From positions 1 through 64,000 of the forward strand of contig CAMART010000010.1 in NCBI GenBank assembly GCA_945860705.1: a stretch of DNA of 64,000 bases, in the 5' to 3' direction. Every line of letters begins with the position of its first letter. Position 1 is the stretch's first letter. The position numbers were made by a program, and so were the translations under genes. Below are positions 19,828-28,768 of this stretch, in pieces. The DNA is from Chitinophaga pinensis. Lineage in GTDB: Bacteria; Bacteroidota; Bacteroidia; Chitinophagales; CAMDFR01. Below the pieces are notes generated by a model. The model was not told the origin of the DNA and did not search any database. It was given only the letters and a program-made list of their open reading frames with translations.

Positions 19828-20301
19828 ATGCACAGAATTAACAAATCTTATCTTGGTTTAGGTTCAAATATGGGTGATAAAAAGCTCCATTTAGCTAATG
19901 CTATCAAAATAATTAAAGAAACAATTGGTGATATAAGCAGGCAATCAAGTATCATAGAAACTAAAGCTTGGGGTAATACTGAGCAAGAAAATTTTTATAA
20001 TCAAGTTGTTTTAGTAAATACATCACTTACTGCCATTGAATTATTAGATGGAATAGCTAAAATAGAAAAAGAATTGGGTAGAAAAAAAACCATACATTGG
20101 GGTCCAAGAGTAATAGATATTGATATTCTTTTTTACAATGATGAAGTAATAGATACTAAAGTGCTGAAAGTACCTCATCCATATATACAAGAACGAGAAT
20201 TTGTTTTACAATCTTTGGTAGAAATAGCTCCTACATTTAAACATCCTATTCTTAAGAAAACAAATATGCAACTCTTAGAGGAGCTTACCAGCAAGCAGTA
20301 G
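19828..20301 (+). CDS. folK: 2-amino-4-hydroxy-6-hydroxymethyldihydropteridine pyrophosphokinase
   Basis: HPPK transfers pyrophosphate from ATP to the pterin precursor in folate synthesis. The 157-aa length is usual. YLGLGSNMGDK near residue 8 and the signature GPRVIDIDILFYND near residue 93, with the paired aspartates, are both present. I chose the ATG at 19828; a TTG five codons upstream (19813) is less likely. The 3' end overlaps the convergent mgtE gene by 27 bases. Confidence 0.95.
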   Translation: MHRINKSYLGLGSNMGDKKLHLANAIKIIKETIGDISRQSSIIETKAWGNTEQENFYNQVVLVNTSLTAIELLDGIAKIEKELGRKKTIHWGPRVIDIDILFYNDEVIDTKVLKVPHPYIQEREFVLQSLVEIAPTFKHPILKKTNMQLLEELTSKQ

Positions 20302-21603
20302 AGAAGCAATAGTAAAATATAAAACTAAACCAGTAACATCGACCATAGTAGCTACAAAAGGTGCAGAAGAAGTGGCAGGGTCAAGTCCAAATCTTTTGAG
20401 TATAAAAGGAATCATCGAGCCAGTGATAGTACCCCAAAGAACTACTCCTATAAGCGAAAAACCAACAGTAAGTCCTACAAAAAACCAATGTTCTGTATAA
20501 TCAAATAAACCGATTTCTTGCCATACTAAAATCCTTACAAACCCAAATACACCAAGTATCAAGCCTAGGAATAGACCAGACATCAATTCTTTTTTGAGTA
20601 CCATCCACCAATCACTCAAGCCTATTTCTTTTAGTGCCATAGCTCTGATAATCAAAGTTGCTGCTTGCGAACCTGAATTTCCTCCACTTGAAATAATCAA
20701 AGGGACAAATAGTGCCAATACTATAGCTTTATCTAGTTCTATTTGAAAATAGGACATAGCACTTGCAGTAAGCAATTCTCCAAAAAATAACAATATCAAC
20801 CAACCAGCTCTTTTTTTGATCATTTCAAAAAGTGGAGTATCAGTGTAGGATTCTTCAAGTGCCTCAAGACCCCCAAATTTCTGAATATCTTCCGTATCTC
20901 GCTCTTCGATAGTATCTAGTATATCATCAATTGTTACGATTCCTATCAAAACTCCATTCTCAGTAGTTACCGGTAATGCCTCTCTATCATATTTTTCAAA
21001 AAGCTCGATAGCATCTTCTTTATTCATCATGCTTTTGAGACTTACAAAATCACGATCCATCAGCTTTTCTACTTTTTCATCTCCATCTGCAAGCAAAAAT
21101 TTACCAATTTTGATATCATCTATGAGCCTTTGTTCATCATCTACAACATAAATAAAATTGAGCGTTTCCGCTTTTTTTCCAAATCTACGAATAGCTTGAT
21201 AGGTCTGAGCTACAGTCCAGTGGCTTTTTACTTGAATATAGTATGGAGTCATCATCCTTCCTACACTATCTTCATGATATCCTATAAGAGTCAGTGCTGT
21301 CTTACGTTCTTCCTCACTCAAAAAATTGATAGCATCTTTGATGATATAATCAGGCATATCTTCAAATACATCTGTTCTATCATCAGGGCTCATGTTCTTG
21401 AGAATATCAGCAATTTCCTTTGAACCAAGTTGCCTAAGTATATTTTCTTGAATTGGTCTTTCTAAGTATGCAAATACTTCACCTTCTATATCGCCTGGCA
21501 ATAGAGAAAAAGCTACCATCTGCTCCTGATCATTCAGTGCAGTAATCGTCTCAGCTATATCGCTGGGATGTTTTTTGATAAGTTCTTCTTTATTAAATTG
21601 CAT
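20275..21603 (-). CDS. mgtE: magnesium transporter MgtE
   Basis: The 442-aa product has an N-terminal helical-repeat domain (about 1-125), a tandem CBS domain pair (about 130-250) that senses cytoplasmic Mg2+, a linker helix, and five membrane helices (about 275-442). The TM region has the family segments LIISSGGNSGSQAATLIIRAMA and GLDPATSSAPFVATMVDVTG, which form the ion path. The start codon is preceded by a short gap to the acylase gene. The end overlaps folK by 27 bases on the other strand. Confidence 0.96.
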   Translation of the reverse strand: MQFNKEELIKKHPSDIAETITALNDQEQMVAFSLLPGDIEGEVFAYLERPIQENILRQLGSKEIADILKNMSPDDRTDVFEDMPDYIIKDAINFLSEEERKTALTLIGYHEDSVGRMMTPYYIQVKSHWTVAQTYQAIRRFGKKAETLNFIYVVDDEQRLIDDIKIGKFLLADGDEKVEKLMDRDFVSLKSMMNKEDAIELFEKYDREALPVTTENGVLIGIVTIDDILDTIEERDTEDIQKFGGLEALEESYTDTPLFEMIKKRAGWLILLFFGELLTASAMSYFQIELDKAIVLALFVPLIISSGGNSGSQAATLIIRAMALKEIGLSDWWMVLKKELMSGLFLGLILGVFGFVRILVWQEIGLFDYTEHWFFVGLTVGFSLIGVVLWGTITGSMIPFILKRFGLDPATSSAPFVATMVDVTGLVLYFTIASLLLAGKLL

Positions 21604-21663
21604 AGCTAAAAATGGTATGCAAAGTTAAGTGAAAAAAAGTAAGAGAAACTAATTCTATAATAT

Positions 21664-23750
21664 TTACTTCAACCAATAATTTTGTTCGCTATGTTGAAGT
21701 AATAAATCTTTGCTAAAATATACTGGTTTACAGGTTTTGCTAACATACAATTTCATTTGGTCTGTATAGTGCTTTGATTCTGGTCGTGAGGAAACTCCAT
21801 ACGGCAACATACTCTCACATGATAAAATACCTGATTTATCAAATTTAGTAAATTGTAAATAACTGTCACCTATATATACTTCAAAAATTCCTTGTTTATT
21901 TGGTTTAGCATAAGAAGCTTGAAGCATATCCGGAAACCCAACTGTAGGAGTGCTAGAAGCACCTCTCATTTGTCTACAAAAATTTCCGTAGGGAATATTG
22001 GTACTTTTAAAATATTTTGTCAAATGTGCTTTAGTGATACGAATATATTTTACCCATTCAGACTCAGTGCAAGTAACTCCTGTCAAAAATATTTCTGCAC
22101 CATAGTGTTTATCTTCAAACAAAAAATGAAACGTACAGATAGCCAAAGTTGCTGCTACACTATTCGTATCTACTACTCTATTCCATTTTTGTATCAATCC
22201 TATTTCACTACTGATATCTGGATATTTATTTTTGTCTATACTATATAGCGAAGCAAGACTACTCATAAAAGCACTATGCTCTGGAAAACTCACATCATAT
22301 TTTACATTTCTAAATGCATCAAAATCAAATTTATTTTTAGTTTTTACCAACTCCATAAAACGCATACTTCTATTATTTTCAGTGATTCTGTATCCTGCTT
22401 CTTTTGGAAATTTAATATGGTCTGTACTATCTTGCATTGCTTCAGGACAAGTACAAGTAAACTCTGAATTATTCATATTAAACACATAGCCACAACTCGG
22501 ATTTTTTACTTGAGGTAAATCTGTTTCTTTGATATAGCTTGTCCAAAGTGTAGTAGGATTATTACCATCTAATGGTTTTTTATAATCAAATCCTTTTACT
22601 CTATTTGGAATCTGACCATGATTGATATAGAAAATATTATCTTCTTTGTCTGCATAAGTGATATTATATCTTGGCAATCCTTGAGTTTCGAGTGCAGTAT
22701 ACCACTCTTTAAAATTGGTAGATTTATTCATCATATACAATTGCTCATTTGCTTTGATATTAAATAATCCACCGCATCTCACTGCATAATATTCTCCGTT
22801 TTCAGATTCGTATACAGGACCATGTATGGAAGTATAGGTAGTTTTATTTACCTTTATTTTTATTCCCAATACTTTTACATTCAAATCTACTTTCACAGGA
22901 GCTAGCAATCTCCATTCGTTATTATATTCATAGTAAATTTTATCATTTTCTTTGCGAGTAGTGAGGTGATATACATCTACTAAATCCAGTGAATTGAAAG
23001 TCATGCTCCATCCTAGACTAGGCGTAGAACCTATAGCTACTGATGCCCCACCAAAAAACAAACATCCATGCACATCCAATCCTTCTTCACTTTTCAGGTG
23101 CGCTTCATACCAACTAAATGGACCTTCTAGTGGTTGGTGAGGATTGGCACATAGATAAGTACTACCATCTATTGTTTTATTACTATTAAATGCATAGAAA
23201 TTAGAACCTTGATGACTTTCTATTTCATCATATTTACCACTCATTATTTTCTGTATTTCCTTATGTACATATTGCATGTAGCAACAAATAAACATCGTAC
23301 CTTGTATATATTGTTTATCGGTGATAGGAAAAACTCCTTTGAGTTTACATACATTTGGGTGAGCCTTTGCATAATCATTTAGTCCTTGTACATAGCCATT
23401 TACATATTTTTTATATGCATCAGAAAAACTCCCCTCATACAAAGTATCTACTCGCTCTTTGAGTTGTAGACTTTTCACTAAAAAATCTCTTTTTGCACCA
23501 TCCTTGCCTGCTACTTCTCCATAGCGACCTACTCCAGATAATACTGTCTCTTGTATCACTGCAAAAGCATCTTCTGAATTGGCCCATGCGAGTCCATAGG
23601 CTACTTGTGCATCTGTTTTGGCATAGATATAAGGTGTACCAAAGCTATCTCTAACGATTTGAATTTCTTTTGAATTGATTTTTTCAAAAGCAAAACAATA
23701 AAAATTTACACCTACAAAAAGTAGAAATAATAAAAACGATATGGGTTCAT
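21664..23750 (-). pseudogene. penicillin acylase family protein with a 5' frameshift
   Basis: The long frame (GTG 23559 to 21664, 631 aa) matches the penicillin amidase / acyl-homoserine-lactone acylase group of Ntn-hydrolases. It starts too late: the same frame upstream encodes VRDSFGTPYIYAKTDAQVAYG, the conserved N-terminus, and a hydrophobic signal, but has no start codon before a stop. An ATG at 23750 in the next frame encodes MNPYRF, then leaves frame. Adding one T to the T5 run (A5 at 23732-23736) joins both into a 695-codon gene with a signal peptide. The candidate Ntn nucleophile Ser is in the GSNFYAFN segment. Real lesion and sequence error are both possible. Substrate is unknown. 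Confidence 0.8.
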
Positions 23751-23879
23751 AGGAAATTAGGTTCTATATATGCCTAAAGATAACAAATATTAAATATTAG
23801 TTGCATGTGTTTGATAAAATATTTTAATAAAATAAAACAAATGTAATCTATATCTTAGTCGTTTATTAAACAATTTTTA

Positions 23880-24800
23880 TTGAAAAAATTAATTCTAAAA
23901 TCATTTCTTTTTATAGGGTTTTTTATTGGAATCTGTATGTTGTTCCTACTTATTAAACCTAATAAATCATTTTTATATTCTTATCCAGAAGATGGATGTA
24001 AAGGGAGAAATATGTTCATATATAATAAAATGATAGGTGAAGAAAAAACTTCTATATTATTTTTAGGCTCTTCTCATACTATGAATGCTATTGATGATTC
24101 TCTTATTAGTGAATATTTAAAAATTAACACTTTGAATATTGGACTTTGTGGTTTAGGAAAAAACAAAGAATATATGATACTTAAAGACTGGACTACTTAT
24201 CATAAAAATAAACCAGATATAGTCGTGATAGAATGCAATCATTGGGAAAACACCTATAGCTATAGCAACTTTGGATATATGGCGGACTCAAAAGATGTTT
24301 TGCAAGGATTTTTTGTGTTTAATAGAAATATGCATGAAGATATTATCAATGCTATAAAAGTAAGAATAGCTTATCTACTTGAAAAAAATAAATATACATC
24401 TGTTTCAAATGAAAAATATGGATACCTAGAAAACCCTATGCAACTTGATTTAGCAATAGCACAAGAAAAAAAATTAGCTAGAACTAAAAAATGGGAATTA
24501 GAGAAAAAAAATATATTATCTAGCATTGAATTTTCTTATCCAAATTTTTATATAAAACAGATATCAAAATTGTGTAAGGATAATAATATCCAAATATATT
24601 TTATATATCTTCCTGCATATGGATACCCTACTAAATCTCCACTTCATATAGAGTTTTTACAACAATATGGTAAAGTATTAATAACTCCTACTGCAATAGA
24701 TGAAGATATAAAATATTGGGCAGATGATGAACACCACAATAGGCTTGGCGCGGAGAAAATCAGCAAAGAGATTGCTCTTTTACTTAAAGATAATTTTTAA
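23880..24800 (+). CDS. membrane-anchored SGNH-hydrolase-like protein
   Basis: The 306-aa product has one N-terminal membrane helix (about residues 5-25) and then a probably periplasmic domain. LFLGSSHTMNAID near residue 60 looks like SGNH block I with the nucleophile serine, and WADDEHHNRLGAEKIS near residue 280 like block V with the Asp/His pair. DltD- and AlgJ/X-like proteins with this layout modify surface polymers with acyl groups. The start is TTG at 23880, since no nearby ATG fits. It converges with the next gene at a 1-base gap. Whether it is an active esterase or acyltransferase cannot be told. Confidence 0.72.
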   Translation: MKKLILKSFLFIGFFIGICMLFLLIKPNKSFLYSYPEDGCKGRNMFIYNKMIGEEKTSILFLGSSHTMNAIDDSLISEYLKINTLNIGLCGLGKNKEYMILKDWTTYHKNKPDIVVIECNHWENTYSYSNFGYMADSKDVLQGFFVFNRNMHEDIINAIKVRIAYLLEKNKYTSVSNEKYGYLENPMQLDLAIAQEKKLARTKKWELEKKNILSSIEFSYPNFYIKQISKLCKDNNIQIYFIYLPAYGYPTKSPLHIEFLQQYGKVLITPTAIDEDIKYWADDEHHNRLGAEKISKEIALLLKDNF

Positions 24801-24801
24801 A

Positions 24802-25542
24802 TTATTTTTTATACGTATCAAAAAAACTATTCCATTGCATAGCCAAAACACCCAATACGGCTTCTTTTATGATGCCTTTGCTCATCTTTGATACCCCTTC
24901 TACTCTATCTACAAAAAGAATGGGAACTTCTTTAATTTTAAAGCCCAGTTTACGTGTTGCAAATTTCATCTCTATTTGAAAACCATAGCCTATATACCTG
25001 ATTTTATCAAAGTTGATAGACTCGAGCACTTTTCTTTTGTAGCAAACAAAACCTGCTGTGGTATCTTTGATACCTATCCAAGTAATCATTCGTACATAGA
25101 TAGAGCCTCCATAGGAAATCATTTTTCTAGTGAATGGCCAGTTTTGAATATCGCCACCAGACACATATCTAGAGCCAATAGACATATCTGCTCCATCATC
25201 CTTACAAGCATTGAGTAGTCGTATCAAGTCATCAGGATTATGACTAAAATCGCAATCCATTTCCATGATATAATTATAACCACGTTCTATAGCCCATTTG
25301 AATCCGGTGATATAAGCTGTTCCTAGTCCTAGTTTACCTTTACGTTCTATTAAGTGAAGTTTTTCTGTATACTTTTTTTGAAGCTCTTTTACTATGGAAG
25401 CAGTACCATCTGGTGACCCATCATCTATTATGAGTAGGTTAAATGGATAAGACAAAGAAAACACTTTATCTACCATTTTTTCTATGTTTTCTTTCTCGTT
25501 ATAAGTAGGAATTATAACTAATGTCTTTTCAGTGGTTATCAT
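24802..25542 (-). CDS. polyprenol-phosphate mannosyltransferase-like GT2 glycosyltransferase
   Basis: The product is a family 2 glycosyltransferase of the dolichol-phosphate mannose synthase (Dpm1) type. VIIPTYNEKENI opens the nucleotide-binding fold, IIDDGSPDGT follows, and MEMDCDFSHNP holds the metal-binding aspartates. GYGFQIEM and the C-terminal basic segment fit the soluble single-domain Dpm1 group. The ATG at 25542 (246 aa) fits the fold better than the TTG at 25566. It likely moves a hexose to a lipid carrier for later glycan synthesis or protein glycosylation. It is divergent from the DUF3820 gene. Confidence 0.9.
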   Translation of the reverse strand: MITTEKTLVIIPTYNEKENIEKMVDKVFSLSYPFNLLIIDDGSPDGTASIVKELQKKYTEKLHLIERKGKLGLGTAYITGFKWAIERGYNYIMEMDCDFSHNPDDLIRLLNACKDDGADMSIGSRYVSGGDIQNWPFTRKMISYGGSIYVRMITWIGIKDTTAGFVCYKRKVLESINFDKIRYIGYGFQIEMKFATRKLGFKIKEVPILFVDRVEGVSKMSKGIIKEAVLGVLAMQWNSFFDTYKK

Positions 25543-25653
25543 AAATGAAATGCTAAAATAGAACAAATTTTATTATTATTTGATGCCTCTATAAAAAAGC
25601 ACAGAAACTTAAAGTTTTTTAACTTTATATTTGATAATTGCAATTGGAATAAT

Positions 25654-25872
25654 ATGATAGATAAACATATACTCGAACAAATCACCAGCACTCCCATGCC
25701 CTTTGGTAAATACAAAGGCACCTTGCTCTATCAGCTTCCTATCTCCTATCTAGAGTGGTTTGTACGCAAAGATGGATTTCCGAAAGGAACCCTAGGCAAG
25801 CAACTAGCTACCGTATACGAAATAAAACTAAATGGATTGATGGATTTGCTGAATCCGCTTATCAAAAAATAA
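25654..25872 (+). CDS. DUF3820 small protein
   Basis: The 72-aa product matches DUF3820: MPFGKYKGTLLYQLPISYLEWFVRK is the family core, with a conserved F-G-K-[YH]-K-G start and a Tyr-Leu-x-Trp segment. The biochemical function of the family is unknown. It is followed after 7 bases by another small gene on the same strand, so the two are probably co-expressed. Confidence 0.85.
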   Translation: MIDKHILEQITSTPMPFGKYKGTLLYQLPISYLEWFVRKDGFPKGTLGKQLATVYEIKLNGLMDLLNPLIKK

Positions 25873-25879
25873 TGAATAT

Positions 25880-26359
25880 ATGAAATCGAATAGTTTATCT
25901 GATATAAAAAAAGAACTCAAAGAGCTGGATAAAAATCAATTGATGGAGCTTTGTCTGAGACTCGCAAAATACAAAGTAGATAATAAAGGATTGCTTTCCT
26001 ATTTATTGTTTCAAGCTGGCAATATACAACAGGCCGTAGAGGAAATAAAAACTTCCATCACTACAGACTTTGAAGAAGTGCCTCCATTAGATAAATATTA
26101 TAGTAAAAAAAGTATCCGTAAAGTGCTCAGAACAACTCTCAAATATGCCAAGTATATGCAAAATAAAGAAGCTGAACTGGAGCTATTGATTCATTTCTGT
26201 AAAGAATTTCGAAACAAAGGACTTACTTTTTCTCATCAACCAATCATACTCAATATCTATTTTGCACAAATAAAAAAAATAGAAAAACTGATCACTGGCT
26301 TGCACGAAGACCTTCAATATGATTTTCAAAAAGAAGTAGATGAATTGATGGTATTGTAG
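25880..26359 (+). CDS. helical protein of unknown function
   Basis: The 159-aa product is strongly helical, lysine- and leucine-rich, with no signal peptide and no recognised motif. Two parts are visible: an N-terminal SDIKKELKELDKNQLMELCLRLAK segment and a repeat-like helical remainder with regularly spaced Leu/Tyr. It follows the DUF3820 gene by 7 bases and probably shares its transcript. Function is unknown. Confidence 0.72.
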   Translation: MKSNSLSDIKKELKELDKNQLMELCLRLAKYKVDNKGLLSYLLFQAGNIQQAVEEIKTSITTDFEEVPPLDKYYSKKSIRKVLRTTLKYAKYMQNKEAELELLIHFCKEFRNKGLTFSHQPIILNIYFAQIKKIEKLITGLHEDLQYDFQKEVDELMVL

Positions 26360-26368
26360 TTGAGTTGA

Positions 26369-26485
26369 TTATTTAATAAATCCTTCGGAAGAAGCTTCTA
26401 AAACTGTAGTATTTATATTTTTTTTAGAAAGTAAATAGGCTAAAGTTAATCCGCTTAATCCACCTCCAACAATTATTACATTCAT
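26369..26485 (-). pseudogene. truncated N-terminus of an FAD-dependent oxidoreductase
   Basis: A 38-codon frame starts at ATG 26485, 16 bases after the stop of the OsmC-like gene, and ends at TAA 26369. It encodes the classic dinucleotide-binding start MNVIIVGGGLSGLTLAY, with the GxGxxG loop and VLEAS at the end of the second strand. This is the first step of an amine-oxidase or protoporphyrinogen-oxidase-like flavoprotein. The expected following residues (about 400 in such families) are absent: the next DNA is the end of the unrelated helical gene. This is a truncated gene at the edge of the redox block, probably from a deletion or insertion. Confidence 0.7.
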
Positions 26486-26501
26486 TTACATCCTTATTTA
26501 T

Positions 26502-26927
26502 TTACATTATTTTTGTTTCAATTGGTTGCGATAAACGAATGATTTTTGTAACAGGAGTATCTCTAACTGCTACTAAAATTAAATCTTTATCTCTATTACT
26601 AATCTGATTTTCAAATGAAATTGATCTTTCAAAAAGAAATCCATTATTCTCATTTTTCTTAATTTTTATTTTTATTGAAATTTCTCCAATATTAATATTG
26701 TTTTTTTGAGCAAACAATCGAATAAATATTGCTGTACAACTTGCCAAACTTGCATTAAGCAAATCAAAAGGACTAGGGGCTAAATCCGTTCCATTACTAT
26801 TTAAGGGTTCGTCAGAATTTATTGTAAATTGACGTACTTTCGATATAGTAAATAATTTTTTAATATTTGTGGTTTTTACCAAGCTCAAGTGTGGAATAAT
26901 CATGGGTTGTATTATTTTAAAAAACAA
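26502..26927 (-). CDS. OsmC-like protein lacking the second conserved cysteine
   Basis: The 141-aa product has the OsmC fold pattern: SDEPL, GTDLAPSPFDLLNASLASC near residue 63 with the first cysteine, and DTPVTKIIRL near the C-terminus where many OsmC/YhfA proteins have Cys-Pro. Here the residue before Pro is Thr. Classical OsmC/Ohr peroxide reductases need both cysteines, so disulfide-based turnover is doubtful. The start may be the second ATG (26903). It lies 12 bases after the other OsmC-like gene on the same strand. A role in organic hydroperoxide or thiol stress is inferred from family only. Confidence 0.82.
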   Translation of the reverse strand: MFFKIIQPMIIPHLSLVKTTNIKKLFTISKVRQFTINSDEPLNSNGTDLAPSPFDLLNASLASCTAIFIRLFAQKNNINIGEISIKIKIKKNENNGFLFERSISFENQISNRDKDLILVAVRDTPVTKIIRLSQPIETKIM

Positions 26928-26939
26928 ATTTAATTAAAT

Positions 26940-27476
26940 TTAAATTAATAATACAGGAACAACCTTTACATTGTCCACAATTGTTCTATAATTAGGTGAG
27001 AACTGCTGAACATTTTTTATGATTTCATCATATTGTTCTTGCGTACCATTTCCCTTTACATCAAAACCAAATTGTATCTCATCAAATCCAATTGGTGCAG
27101 TTGCATCTACATTCAAAAATCCACGCAGATTTAATGCACCTTTAATTTCTAACTTCACACTATCTAATTTAATTCCTTTAGTTGAAGCTCCTACCACAAA
27201 ACCTACCATCATACATCCAGCCATTCCTCCCAATAAATAATCTTGAGGAGTTGGAAAACTATTACTTCCAAGTAATTCATTAGGTTCGTCAATAGTGAAA
27301 TTAAAATCTTTTACAATTTCAGTTGATCCTATTTTTTGATTATGTGTTGAAACTTTTGTTTGTGTTCCTCCAAGCCATTCTGCCGTTATTCCGTAAGCTG
27401 AAATTGCTTCTTCTTTTTGTTTTGTAATTAGTTGAGTGTATTGCGCTAATCCTTCTAAGTTAATTCCGTTTAACAT
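26940..27476 (-). CDS. OsmC-family protein, larger type
   Basis: The 178-aa product belongs to the OsmC superfamily: EWLGGTQTKVS, IDEPNELLGSNSFPTPQDYLLGGMAGCMMVGF near residue 88 with one cysteine, and QQFSPNYRTIVDNV where a second cysteine occurs in classical members. An N-terminal helical extension of about 25 residues precedes the core. Its start overlaps the stop of the preceding gene as TAATG, so translation is probably coupled. It is the first of two adjacent OsmC-like genes, and both lack the second cysteine. Peroxide or electrophile handling is a family-based guess. Confidence 0.85.
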   Translation of the reverse strand: MLNGINLEGLAQYTQLITKQKEEAISAYGITAEWLGGTQTKVSTHNQKIGSTEIVKDFNFTIDEPNELLGSNSFPTPQDYLLGGMAGCMMVGFVVGASTKGIKLDSVKLEIKGALNLRGFLNVDATAPIGFDEIQFGFDVKGNGTQEQYDEIIKNVQQFSPNYRTIVDNVKVVPVLLI

Positions 27477-27886
27477 TATTTTACTGTTTTATTTTTTGTT
27501 AATAAATTATTTATTTTTAGCCCTATGCCTATACCCATTTCCCACTTACCATTTTCTACAGTTGTTTTACTGGTATAGTAAAACGGTATTTGAATAGCCA
27601 AAGATTTAAAGGTGTAAGTAATCCCTATGCCTAGGCTTGGGGTGATGAAAGAGTTTTTAGTAATTCCTTTGTCTTCTTTAAATCGAAGTGACGGCAAAAC
27701 GCCAATCATTAAATCTGAATTGCCTTTTTGTAATTTTATACCAGGACCTGTGAAATTTAAATAGGCTCCATTGTCTACATATCCGCCTATAAATGTTCCG
27801 CTAAATATAAGTGTACTGACTTCTGTTTTTTGCGAAAACAAATTAATACTCAAAAAAAGAGTGATGGCACATAATACTAATTTCAT
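27476..27886 (-). CDS. small exported protein, outer-membrane barrel-like
   Basis: The 136-aa product has a signal peptide (cleavage near LFSQK, residue 19) and alternating hydrophobic/polar strands such as LMIGVLPSLRF, FITPSLGIGITYTF, LAIQIPFYY and EMGIGIGLKI. That pattern suggests an outer-membrane beta-barrel or a fragment of one. It overlaps the OsmC-like gene start (TAATG), which ties it to the redox block. It is short for a complete porin. Function is unknown. Confidence 0.68.
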   Translation of the reverse strand: MKLVLCAITLFLSINLFSQKTEVSTLIFSGTFIGGYVDNGAYLNFTGPGIKLQKGNSDLMIGVLPSLRFKEDKGITKNSFITPSLGIGITYTFKSLAIQIPFYYTSKTTVENGKWEMGIGIGLKINNLLTKNKTVK

Positions 27887-27911
27887 TTTTATAAATTCGT
27901 TAGTTTAAAAA

Positions 27912-27942
27912 TAGAGTGGAATTCATATAAAATCCCACTCTA
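27912..27942 (-). terminator. hairpin, likely terminator for the DJ-1/PfpI gene
   Basis: Arms tagagtgg (27912-27919) and ccactcta (27935-27942) form an 8-bp stem around a 15-base loop. Read on the minus strand it lies 10 bases after the DJ-1/PfpI stop and is followed by a short T run. It may separate this gene from the downstream block. Confidence 0.5.
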
Positions 27943-27951
27943 AATGTTTCA

Positions 27952-28728
27952 TTATTTTTTCAATCTATCTCTTAATGCTTCTGCTAATGGAGCTGCTGAC
28001 GCTGGACTTTGCCCTGTCATTAAAGGACCATCAATTACTACATTTGGTGCCCAATTGGCTACGCTTTTATAATTAGCACCTCTTCTTTTTAATTCTTGTT
28101 CTAAAGAAAACAATAAGTGACGATCCAATTCTATTTCTGCATCTTCAGCATCTTTAAACCCAGTAAGATTTAAACCTTCTACCAAATATTTACCATTTGT
28201 TAATTTTACATCCCTTAAAATTGCTGGTGCATGACAAACCATGGCAATAGGACGACCTGATTCATAAAAATCACGAATTAATTTTAACAGATGTTGATCA
28301 GATGCTAAATCTGTTAATAAACCATAACCTCCAGGCACAAATACTGCATCAAATGTATTGTAATCAACATTTCTTAAAATCCGAGTATGTTTTGCAGCAA
28401 ACAAAGCTACAGGGTCTTTCAAAAATCTGTCAGTGTATGGCGTAGTGAAAGGCGTTTTCATACTTAATAAATCTATTGGAGCTTCTCCACCATTTGGTGA
28501 GGCTAATACAACTTCATATCCAGCTTCGCTAAGAATATAATATGGAGCAGCCAATTCTGTAAACCAAGTTCCTGTTTGTTTGCCGCTTAGCCCCATGTCG
28601 TCATAAGAAGACATTACTAATAATACTCTTTTTTGTTTATTTATTTTGTAAGAGGTGTTTTGGGCATAGCTTGTAAATCCTACTAATACCAATAATGTTA
28701 CTGTAATTGTTTTAATTAAATTTTTCAT
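27952..28728 (-). CDS. exported DJ-1/PfpI family protein (Hsp31-like)
   Basis: The 258-aa product has an N-terminal signal peptide (to about residue 22, SYAQN) and a DJ-1/PfpI domain. VFVPGGYG near residue 112 and AMVCHAPA near residue 144 give the nucleophilic cysteine in the elbow, and TGFKDAEDAEIE follows. Relatives include Hsp31 and glutathione-independent glyoxalases that destroy methylglyoxal. Export is unusual for this family and would place it in the periplasm. It sits between the SDR gene and the porin/OsmC genes on the minus strand. Glyoxalase versus chaperone or hydrolase activity cannot be decided by eye. Confidence 0.86.
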   Translation of the reverse strand: MKNLIKTITVTLLVLVGFTSYAQNTSYKINKQKRVLLVMSSYDDMGLSGKQTGTWFTELAAPYYILSEAGYEVVLASPNGGEAPIDLLSMKTPFTTPYTDRFLKDPVALFAAKHTRILRNVDYNTFDAVFVPGGYGLLTDLASDQHLLKLIRDFYESGRPIAMVCHAPAILRDVKLTNGKYLVEGLNLTGFKDAEDAEIELDRHLLFSLEQELKRRGANYKSVANWAPNVVIDGPLMTGQSPASAAPLAEALRDRLKK

Positions 28729-28768
28729 TTTTTTTAAATTTTAATTGTTAATAATTGTTTGATGTTAA

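Noticed and set aside
24775-24840. Terminator between the SGNH-like gene and the glycosyltransferase gene
   Set aside because: Only AT-rich partial symmetry is seen; no stem of useful length.
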